DNA of 64,000 bases from Plotosus lineatus (Eukaryota > Chordata > Actinopteri > Siluriformes > Plotosidae), in NCBI GenBank assembly GCA_024760905.1, contig CM045735.1, positions 30,228,249 through 30,292,248 of the forward strand, in the 5' to 3' direction. Below are positions 56,701 to 64,000 of the stretch, one piece after another; the first letter of the stretch is position 1, and each line of letters begins with the position of its first letter. The notes under the pieces were generated by a model. The model saw only the letters and a list, made by a program, of their open reading frames with translations. It was not told the DNA's origin and searched no databases. Both the position numbers and the translations under genes were made by a program.

Positions 56701-56906
56701 CCCTGTTGGTTGACGGCACTGATGGCGGTCGTTGTTAACCCGGGCCTCGACCGATCCAGTATGTCATTCTTTCTTGTGATTTGCATAGTTTATTTGGCAT
56801 TTGTTTTACGCCGGATGCCCTTCCTGACGCAACCCTCTGCATTTATCCGGGCTTGGGACTGGCGTGAGGGAGAGACACTGGTTTGTGCCCCCCCTCACGG
56901 CTGCAT
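53756..56906 (-). mobile_element. RTE-type LINE, near full-length copy
   Basis: 3151 bp from 5' UTR (GCAGCCGTGAGGGGG, minus sense) to a GAAGAAGAAG tail, flanked by identical 17-mers TGTGTGCTGCTCACGAT at 53739-53755 and 56907-56923. One long frame (56786 to 53790) encodes endonuclease plus reverse transcriptase with three stop codons. It resembles the RTE/BovB-type LINEs common in fish. Confidence 0.92.
53790..56786 (-). pseudogene. RTE LINE endonuclease-reverse transcriptase, three stops
   Basis: A single frame of about 998 codons from ATG 56786. N-terminal AP endonuclease: LKVGTLNVGTMTGKG, CVQETRWKGNK (catalytic Glu), VSAYAPQTG, IGADFNGHVGARN, STQVDHIL (Asp), KQHRMVV (His). [89 protein letters not shown]-terminal RWIGHVQRRDSEYI. 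Stops at about 55590, 55092 and 54969 interrupt it, with no frameshift, so the copy looks fairly young but dead. Confidence 0.9.
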
Positions 56907-56990
56907 TGTGTGCTGCTCACGATGAATGAGTTAAATGCAGGGGAAATAATTTCCCTTAAGGGACTCATTCAGTATGTATTTAAAAAAGAA

Positions 56991-57347
56991 TATGTTTATG
57001 AGTGAGCAGAGCGATAGTAATTTCGTCTTAAAATTACATCATAAGGCTCCTTTCCTAGTGATTACTTCTTCCTAACAATGATTTACAGATAATTTAATAG
57101 TTAATTATTTAATTTAGATTCATATTATTAAATTGGTAACATCCTGGTTATCACTGTTGCTGTACATTAAGAAGATTTTAGATTCAAATCATAGTCTGAT
57201 TGAGGCCCTTCTGTTTGTAGCACCTATGTTCATCCTGTGCCTGTGAAATGTTTTCGAGGGGGGTCCGGTTTCCTACAGTTCTATGCATATCGGGTCAATT
57301 TTAACTCTAAATTGCTTGTACTAGTATGTGTGAATGAGAGGTTGAAG
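56991..57347. other. intergenic, nothing recognised
   Basis: AT-rich sequence between two SINEs. Confidence 0.45.
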
Positions 57348-57676
57348 GGCAGTGGTGGTAAAGGGTGCTGGAGCGCTGATCCTAAGGTTGGAGTTCGAGT
57401 CCCACTCTCCACAAAGTTGTCACTGTCCCCCCAGTGCTGCTAACTGGGTTATCAAAGGCCGGCCATGTCTCTCACTGTCTATGGTGAGAGGCATGTAAAA
57501 GAACCATTGCTGACTCTCGTAAAGAGTAGCTACATATTCATCAGCGTGTTTCTGTCCCTTGCTAAAGGGTTGTGTCAGGAAGGGCATCTGACGTAAAAAC
57601 CTATGCCAAATCAAACATGTGAATCAGATGATTTGCTGTGGTGACCCCTGAAAAAGGGAAAAAGCAGAAAGAAGTA
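57348..57676 (+). repeat. SINE S2, full-length
   Basis: AGGGCAGTGGTGGTAAAGGG head, B box TTGGAGTTCGAGTCC, CAGGAAGGGCATCTGACGTA, ATGCCAAATCAAACATGTGA and tail TTTGCTGTGGTGACCCCTGA. Confidence 0.88.
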
Positions 57677-57762
57677 GAAGTGTGAATAAGAGGGTGAAAT
57701 CTCAAAAATTAATCTGTGATTGGTTTCAACAGTATCCCCCATCTAATATATTTCTTTACAAT

Positions 57763-57858
57763 GTTGTGCGTAAAAACCCATGCCAAATCAAATGTGCGAA
57801 TCAGATGATTCGCTGTGGTGACTCTGGAGAACGGGAAAAAGCCGAAAGAAATAAGTTG
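57763..57858 (+). repeat. SINE S2 3' tail fragment
   Basis: GTAAAAACCCATGCCAAATC through GCTGTGGTGACTCTGGAGAA and AAGCCGAAAG only. A 5'-truncated copy about 90 bp after the full copy. Confidence 0.8.
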
Positions 57859-58004
57859 TGGACAAAGAAAAACCTCAGCAAAGTGACAAGATGCTGAGAG
57901 ATCAGGGTGGTTTTTGTTTGCTCATGTAGCTTCAAATTCCATAATTTAAACAAAATCATAGAAACGAACTCCTGAGAATGCAACTGTTAATAAATCAACT
58001 TGTC

Positions 58005-58290
58005 ATTTTCTGAACTGCTTTATTCTTTATTGGTGCCACAAGGAGACCAAAACACTTCCCATCCAAATCCAGGTGCGGGTGAAGTAAGTCATTGATTGCT
58101 CTTGAGGGCATCACAGGGCCAAAACTCACCCACCCATTTAAACCTCGAGGCAAATGCGGCCAATCTGCATGTCTGTGGACTGTGAGAGGAAACCCACAGA
58201 AGCATGTGGATAACATGCACACTTCACACAAATACCCTGACTAAGCCTGGTACTTTAACCTGGACTGTCTTGCTTGTGAGGTGTCCGGCT
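58005..58290 (-). repeat. SINE-like repeat S4, minus
   Basis: TTTCTGAACTGCTTTATTCT, GAGGGCATCACAGGGCCAAA, GACTGTGAGAGGAAACCCAC and AAGCCTGGTACTTTAACCTG, matching 24290-24575. Confidence 0.65.
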
Positions 58291-58514
58291 TCAATGTTTC
58301 AGTAAGGGGTCGCCAGAGTTTAGAATGTATGAAAATAAAAGTACCTTATTCCCTGGGCTATCGATTCATCTCAACAACCTTTTATGGTTTGAATAAAGTG
58401 AAAGGTACATGTGACATACCTACACATCATCGACTAGCACTTGAAGCATGTGTTCAAAAACAAAAAGAACTGTGTGACTGATATTCCCATTACTTGAGGA
58501 TTTAATGTCCAAAA

Positions 58515-58757
58515 ATGTACAGTGAACTGGTTTGGAATGAAATGAGACAATGTTTGTTTCTTAATTTATTTATTTTGTGTAATAATCATACATGGGCAGA
58601 ATGTAAATGTCCCAGCTCTCCAGACCAATTTAGGCAGTCTACTTTTGGGTATATTGCATCAAAGACCTGGAACACATTACCAGTAAATCTGCAATCTGTG
58701 AGATCCAAATCATATTTGAAGAAAACATTAAAACAAAACACCTTATCAAAAAATTAA
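58515..58757 (+). pseudogene. LINE (CR1/L2/Rex-type) C-terminal remnant
   Basis: The plus-strand frame ends FRQSTFGYIASKTWNTLPVN, then LQSVRSKSYLKKTLKQNTLSKN. The order F-x-A...WN-LP...L-S-FK--LK is the usual tail of jockey/CR1/L2-superfamily reverse transcriptases. No RT core is preserved upstream. Confidence 0.5.
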
Positions 58758-58796
58758 TAGCGATAAAGGAGATGCTTTTATTTATCTGGAAAATGT

Positions 58797-59146
58797 CTGT
58801 CCGTCTTCCTTTCAGCTTTTTCCCTTTTTACTTGGGAGTCGCCACAGCGAATCACTTGATTCGCACGTTTGATTTGGCAGAGGTTTTTATGTCGGATGCC
58901 CTTCCTGTCACAACCCTTTTTAGCAAGGGACAGAAACACTCTGACGGTTTTGCAGCTACTCTTTACGAAAGTCAGCAATGGTTCTTTTACACCTCTCACC
59001 GTAGACACTGAGAGACATGGCCCGCCTTTGATAACCCAGTTAGCTGCACTGGGGGGACAGTGACAACCTTGTGGAGAGTGGGACTCGGACCCCCAATCTT
59101 TGGATCAGTGATCCAGCGCCCTATACCACGAGACCACCATTGCCCC
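58797..59146 (-). repeat. SINE S2, minus, full-length
   Basis: Tail CAGCTTTTTCCCTTTTTACT with GGGAGTCGCCACAGCGAATC, body TCGGATGCCCTTCCTGTCAC, head GAGACCACCATTGCCCC. Flanks ATTTATCTGGAAAATGT (58780-58796) and ATTTATCTGTAGAATGT (59147-59163). Confidence 0.9.
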
Positions 59147-59272
59147 ATTTATCTGTAGAATGTGATTTTATTAAAATGGGTAATATAACCTAATTTCAAC
59201 TGTGATAAGTTATGTGACAAACACTGACAAAAGTCATTTTTTTTTACTCTGTGATAAAACATCAAACCTGAT

Positions 59273-59350
59273 TTACAAATTTAAACCCTTTCAAACACCA
59301 AGAAGCACCAATGCACAATGAGAAACGCTCTCTTCGCATGTGTGTGTGTG
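59273..59350. repeat. ~75-bp dispersed repeat, copy 2, with (GT)n
   Basis: See copy 1 at 46070-46144. Differences: AAACGC for AAGCGC and TTCGCATG for TTCACATG. A (GT)n run follows. Confidence 0.85.
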
Positions 59351-59389
59351 TGTGTGTATTTAATTTTTAAATTAATTTGAATTAATCTA

Positions 59390-60113
59390 CCAGCTGTGGG
59401 ATGGGCTATAAGGGATCGAATGACCCTCCCATGGACCTACCACCAGTGGGAAGGGCTATAGGGGTCAGGTGCGGTGTGGGTTTGGTGGCAGCAAAAGGCA
59501 TGGGTTCTGTCTGACCGATCCTAGGCTACTGATTCTGACTCTTGGGCCTTGGAATGTCACCTCTCTGGTGGGAAAGGAGCCTGAGCAGGTGTGTGAGGTG
59601 GAGAGATATCAACTAGATATAGACGGACTCACCTCAATGCATAGCTTGGGCTCTGGAACCCTCATCTCAAGAGGGGCTGGACCTTATTCCATTCTGAAGT
59701 TGCTTATGGGGTGAGGCGGCAAGCCGATGTGGGCATCGTTGTGCCCCTGTCTTGGTGCCCACACACTGACCAAAGAGTTGCCTCCCTCTGCTTTTGGGTG
59801 GGGGGATGGGTCCTGACTGTTGTTTTTGCTTATGCACCAGTTCAGAGTACCCACTCTTCTTGGAGTCTTTAGGGGGTGTGTTGGAGAATGCTCTCCCAGG
59901 GGACTCACTCTTTGTCCTGAGAGACTTCAATGCCCATGTGAGCAACGATGGTGTGACCTGGAAGGGTGCGATCAGTAGGTATGACTTCTCCAGTCGAAAC
60001 CCAAACTGTGTTTCATTGTTGGACTTCTGTGCTTGTCACGGTTTGTCCATCACAAACGCCATGTTGGAACACAAGGGTGAACATAAGTGCACTTGTCACC
60101 AGGACACACTCGG
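59390..60113 (+). mobile_element. non-LTR retrotransposon 5' fragment (same family as 39488-42480)
   Basis: GGTGGCAGCAAAAGGCATGG, endonuclease start LILTLGPWNVTSLVGKEPEQ (about 59535), RDFNAHVSNDGVTWKGA (59925), LLDFCACHGLSITNAM. It stops at CAGGACACACTCGG where the retroviral LTR begins; the remainder would lie beyond the provirus. Confidence 0.88.
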
Positions 60114-60656
60114 TGTGTTAGAATTTTTCTCCGTGGAAGTTCCTAGTTAAATCTGCACGACCTGGATTCCTGTATCTCAACGTCTGAGAGCGCTCCGGGA
60201 GCAACAGACGAGCAACCACACGAGTGAAATCAGTCTGGTTTATTCATCGGAAGCTCATCGAACACATGCAGTGTCCGCTTATTTATACAGAGGGATATGC
60301 GTGCAAAGCAGTAATTGCATGTTCATAAAGCATTAACATATATGTTTGTGCACTGCGGTACGTAACACTTGGGGATGTGCCTGCAGAGTTGTAATTGCGT
60401 TGTCACAAAGCATTTCTATATACATGTTTGTGCCCTGTGGCGCTTAACACTTGGCTAAATACATTTCAAAGCATTTCCTCATTGTTATACATTGTTACTT
60501 TCTGAATCCCACACCCGAACCGAAACACCCACCCAACAGTTTCATGTGCCTAGCGCACATGTCACGATTACAAGTAGAACAGGAAGCTTTAGATACACAG
60601 AAGTTACAATACACACATAGTTGCGTCTCATTTACCCTATCAATTTATTCCTTCAA
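60114..60656 (-). repeat. 3' LTR of endogenous retrovirus
   Basis: In minus sense it begins TGAAGGAATAAATTGATAGG after a purine tract (AAAAAGAGGGG, 60659-60669) and ends in CA at about 60114. It has a TATAAATA box (60283-60290) and an AATAAA signal about 40 bp on (60234-60242), giving U3-R-U5 order. About 540 bp. The exact outer edge is uncertain by a few bases. Confidence 0.75.
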
Positions 60657-61447
60657 TCCCCTCTTTTTATACTATGAAATATGTATAAATTCTGTAGCGG
60701 CACGCCGGATCCCTCTCTTTCTTGTGGCATTCCAGAGGTGTTTTTTTTCTCGTGTGGAATGTTGGACACCGTAGGGAAGAAACCAGGCCGTGGTTGCGCC
60801 GAGGCTGGTGCTTGAAGGGCAGGCGGGTGCCCCATCGCCCTTCGCCCACGTACCTCAGGGCTCCGGTAGCCTTCCCGTCCGGATGTATCCAAGCATTACA
60901 CACGCACACACACACGATGTATTCTTGGGTCCGTAGTCATCGCCAGATGTATCCACACGACGCACTCCCAGGTCCACAGTCATCGACAGAGGCGGAGGGC
61001 AGGCGGGCACATCGGGGTTCGCTGAAGGAACTAGCCAGGACCCAGATTCGATTCATCAAACACCTAAAAATACAGGGTCCAAGCACGCAAACCAACAACA
61101 AACATACATACGGGAACAAGCATGGTTAAATACGGGGTAAACATGCCGAAAAGAGAGTGGGGGAATTCCCAGCCATAGTTTGGACTTTCGTCGCGTCGCA
61201 GTTGGTCCGCTACGTCACGCATTTTTTGTAAGTGGTGTAATTGTCCCGTGCTGGGGTATATACATAACATGGATTTTAAATGGCCGTTATCCGACCCGTG
61301 TGCGAGAGGATGTGGTGGTGATACTTAGGTATCTGGATCAGGTCAAGACAAGTAAGTCATTCACCCCAGAAGGGCTGGTATCTCGAGATCTGAAAGAGAG
61401 GTAAATGAGGACAAAAAATTTCACAAATACAAAGTGCACTTAATACA
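60657..61447 (-). other. proviral region between pol and 3' LTR, no recognisable env
   Basis: Only about 790 bp, much shorter than an env gene. A minus-strand frame near 61064-61270 has a hydrophobic stretch (PYLTMLVPVCMFVVG) that could be an envelope leader remnant. I see no surface or transmembrane subunit motifs. A short CA run (60898-60914) and repeated GATGTATCCA words are present. Confidence 0.5.
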
Positions 61448-62640
61448 TCATTGCGGACTTTTCTTCAGTCTGGTAGCATGGATCCACTGTGGAAAGAGGT
61501 CAGTTAGTACGGCGGTATGAGTAACAGCGAGTATCTCCATGGGCTCACTGTAAGGAGTGTCTCCCAAAGAGGAATTTAGTTTTGCAAATTTCTTGACCAG
61601 CACCTTGTCTCCTACCTTGAAGGCATGAGTGCTTGCATCGGCTGGGACCGAAGTATTCTGATCAGTGCGTTCCCAATAGTCATTTAGGACCTTAACAAGG
61701 CCCACAGCATACTCACTCATGTGTATATCTAGATCTTCCGTCCCCAAAGCCTGCTTTCCCTTCCTCCAAGGAGCGGGAAAGGGTCTCCCCATTACTACTT
61801 CGTAAGGAGATAGATTCCCTAAGGCCACCTGCGAGGTCATTCGCAGATCCGCCAAAACCACGGGTAGTACTGAAACCCAATTTCTTGATCCAGTGATGTG
61901 CATTGCCTTCCGTAATTTCCCTTTAATTGTTCTGTTTGTTCGTTCCACGATTCCGGAGGACTGAGGGTGATATGGGACATGGAAACGCCAATTGATCTTT
62001 AGCTCTTGGGCCAACAGTTGAGTGACTTTTGAGGTGAATGGTGTGCCTTTGTCTGAATCAATTCCCAACGGGAGGCCATATCTGGGAATAATTTCCTGTG
62101 ATAACTTTTGAACCACTACTCGGGCGCTTTCGTTCCCACATGGGAAAGCTTCGACCCACCGGAAAATTTATCCACGATAACCAATAGATATTTAAAGGGG
62201 CCCTGCCGGGGCATGTGAGTAAAATCTATCTGCCACTCCTGGAAGGGAGTATCTGGTTTCGGCAGATGCTGATGTGATGCGTGTGGTTTGGACACATTGT
62301 TCTGTGCACAAATCAGGCATTTGTCCAGAATGCTGTGTACCGTAGAGGCTAGTTGTCGTATACAAAAATCTTTTTCCATATCTGTCACCACCCCTCTTCG
62401 ACCGCGATGTGTAGGCCCGTGAAACTCGCGGACGAGGAAAGGAAGACAGTGCGTGGGCAGACATAAGCGACCGGTCGAATCGAGTAGAATACCGTCCCCC
62501 GAGGGCTGAGAGCCATGCGAAGACCAAAAATCAGTGTCTTCTGTGGACGCTGAGGACTGAAGGGATTTCAGATCCAAGTCAGGGAGGCGGGCGCTAAGCA
62601 TGTGTGAGGTGGACACCAGCGCGGGCTGCAAGAACGGCGG
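61448..62640 (-). pseudogene. endogenous retrovirus integrase (pol C-terminus), one frameshift
   Basis: Minus strand, from the HHCC zinc-binding segment (EFHGPTHRGRRG ... CLICAQNN) through the catalytic core: WQIDF (first Asp), GIDSDKGTPFTS (second Asp), SGIVERTNRTIKG (Glu), spaced as DD35E. The C-terminal domain includes FKVGDKVLVKKF. A one-base frame disruption at about 62138 separates the first Asp from the rest. Layout and motifs are class I (gamma/epsilon-like). Not functional as read. Confidence 0.85.
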
Positions 62641-63603
62641 CATGGAGCCGAGCAAGGCAGCCTGTTTAGCTGTGCGGTCAGCCAAAGAGTTACCTCGTGC
62701 CTCATCAGTGTGGTCAGAGGAATGACCGCGGCTCTACACGATTGCTAAACGGAGCGGGAGATTGCAGGACACAATAAGATCCTGGACTAAGGTGGAATGT
62801 GAAATGTGCTTACCGTCAGCAGCAGTGAAACCACGAGATTGCCAGATACGGCCGAAATCGTGCGCCACCCCGAAAGCGAAACGAGAGTCAGTGTATATAG
62901 TAACATCCTGGTCGGAAGCGAGAATGCATGCCTGAGTGAGCGCGTATAGCTCCGCTGCTTGGGCAGAATTAAAGGGGAGCGAGTACGCTTCCAAAACTTG
63001 GTCCGGTAAGGAACATACTGCGTAGCCGCAGAGGAACACTCTGTCGGAGGGTTTCGAGCATGACCCATCTACAAACAGGGAGAGACCTGTGGAGAGAGGC
63101 GTGGATAATAAGTCGGACCTAATACTGGTGTCATGGACAATGGTGTCCATGCAGTCATGTTCCAACGGTTCGCAGTCATCCTGAGTATTAAGCAGGCGCT
63201 GTAGGGCCTGAGCCACGTTATCTAGGGAAGAGGAACAAGTGATGGTTAGATTATCAGTAGCACAAAGGATGGCCTCGTAACCTGAGCGACGTTGAGAAGA
63301 CATGTGTTGTGTGGACAGAGTATTAAGGATATGCCTAACCTGATGGCTGGTGTGTAAAACGGGTGGGTGGGAGAGCACTATTTTTTCTGCTTCGAGAACT
63401 AACACTGCACTGGCAGCGACAGCGCGAAGGCAAGCAGGTAAACCCTGAGCTACAGTATCTAAAGTTTTGGAGAGGAAAGCACAGGGTCTCAGTCCCCCCC
63501 GTGGTTCTGAGCCAAAACCCCAGAAGCCGTGCCGGCCTGGTGCGCGACATAGAGGTGAAAGGGTTTGGTGTAGTCCGGGAGCCCGAGAGCCGGCGCGGAG
63601 CAT
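62641..63603 (-). pseudogene. endogenous retrovirus RNase H domain, with stop
   Basis: Minus strand: LSLFVDGSCSKPSD (Asp), AQAAELYALTQAC (Glu), TIYTDSRFAFGVAHDFG (Asp), and GNSLADRTAKQAA after a TAG stop at about 62734. The connection region lies at the upstream end. Four acidic active-site positions are present. It joins integrase in the same frame across the stop. Confidence 0.85.
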
Positions 63604-64000
63604 AGGGCCGACTTCAGGGCTTTGAATGCGTCCAGCATGTCCTCAGTCCAGACCAAGGGTTGGTGGAGAGGGTCAGTGTGAGCCACGGCAGAGCGTAAAT
63701 GTTTGTCATAAAAGGAACAGTCCGGGATCCATTGGCGGCAGTAGTTAATGAGGCCCAGGAAAGCAAGGAGCGCCTGTTTCGTGGCAGGCTTCTGAGTGTC
63801 CACTATGATCTTGACGCGATCCTGAGTAAGGCGTTTTGTCCCGTGAGAGAGTTCGTAGCCCAGGTATATGACAGTCAGTAGGCAAAACTGTAGCTTGGGC
63901 TTTGAAACCTTGAAACCCTTCTTTTCCAGTAAGAGGAGCAGTTGAACGGTTGCATCCAGACACAGTTCATAAGTTAGGCCGGACACCAGGATGTCGTCGG
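63489..64000 (-). pseudogene. endogenous retrovirus reverse transcriptase, C-terminal part
   Basis: At the window edge the frame reads DDILVSGLTYELC, the end of the catalytic (x)xDD motif, followed by the thumb (KVSKPKLQFCLLTVIYLGYE, LAFLGLINYCRQWIP). It runs into a G/C homopolymer at about 63495-63502, where the frame shifts relative to the RNase H part. The rest of pol, gag and the 5' LTR are outside the window. Confidence 0.85.

Larger units (their letters stand above)
53301..56990 (+). repeat. SINE S3 split by two RTE LINE insertions
   Basis: 5' part 53301-53489: GTGGGGCAGCTGTCGCCTCA, B box GTCCGATTCCCGAACC, CTTAATCCCCAACTGCTC and CATGTGTGCTGCTCACGAT. 3' part from 56924: GAATGAGTTAAATGCAGGGG, then AATTTCCCTTAAGGGACTCA. 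The SINE reads continuously once the two LINE copies and duplicated 17-mers are taken out. Confidence 0.85.

Noticed and set aside
14813..59146. CRISPR-like array from regularly recurring S2 repeats
   Set aside because: The repeats are SINEs of about 330 bp dispersed in both orientations with separate target duplications.
60653..60915. minus-strand ORFs next to the LTR as accessory retroviral gene
   Set aside because: They cross the purine tract region, have no recognisable motif and contain simple CA repeat translation.

Overview
The window is vertebrate genomic DNA, most likely from a ray-finned (teleost) fish. The evidence is a SCAMP1 gene with vertebrate intron phases, Tc1 elements with long IR/DR ends, RTE-type and other fish-style non-LTR retrotransposons, several tRNA-derived SINE families, very dense (TA)n/(CA)n microsatellites, and a class I-like endogenous retrovirus. 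There are no bacterial-style genes, no real tRNA or rRNA genes and no CRISPR. I cannot name the species.

The only host gene I can support is SCAMP1 on the minus strand. Exon 1, with the ATG, is at 52592-52648. Exon 2 is at 19399-19476, exon 3 at 19136-19243, exon 4 at 12408-12519 and exon 5 at 11947-12075. All four complete introns have GT-AG ends and consistent phases, and the five exons encode the first 161 residues (NPF region, proline-rich region, coiled coil, start of the membrane core). The transmembrane exons are not visible and should lie left of the window. Intron 1 is about 33 kb and is packed with transposons. The promoter region, with ETS and YY1-like motifs, lies just right of exon 1.

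The rest is layered mobile DNA. 1-11.5 kb: a pogo-like transposase fragment, several TA-flanked Tigger/pogo-like families (called A-F here), a hAT MITE, an RTE LINE fragment, a Tc1 copy and a fragment carrying a hammerhead-ribozyme-like motif. 12.7-17.3 kb: Tigger B and D elements with hAT insertions and SINEs. 17.7-18.5 kb: a TTAA-flanked element. 19.6-31 kb: RTE fragments, SINEs, an intact-ended Tigger-B with a short ORF, a TIR element with 8-bp target duplication, and a Tc1 copy into which a Tigger-E element containing a long inverted repeat has inserted. 32-39 kb: SINEs, Tigger C/B/A elements and microsatellites. 39.5-42.5 kb: a long non-LTR retrotransposon. 42.5-44.9 kb: hAT elements, one inside a SINE. 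45-51 kb: Tigger-B elements, SINEs and unique intron sequence. 53.3-57 kb, upstream of SCAMP1: a SINE split by one near full-length and one truncated RTE LINE that share the same 17-bp target sequence. 57.3-60.1 kb: SINEs and LINE fragments. 60.1-64 kb: a minus-strand endogenous retrovirus (3' LTR, no recognisable env, broken integrase, RNase H and RT) inserted in a LINE fragment and running off the right edge.

The relationships between elements are the most informative part. The commonest SINE (S2) carries segments matching both the 5' end and the 3' end of the RTE LINE present in the same window. Several Tigger families carry microsatellites at family-conserved internal positions. A penelope-like fragment keeps a plausible hammerhead ribozyme in one copy, while a second copy has lost a block of about 20 nt that contains the GAAA core.
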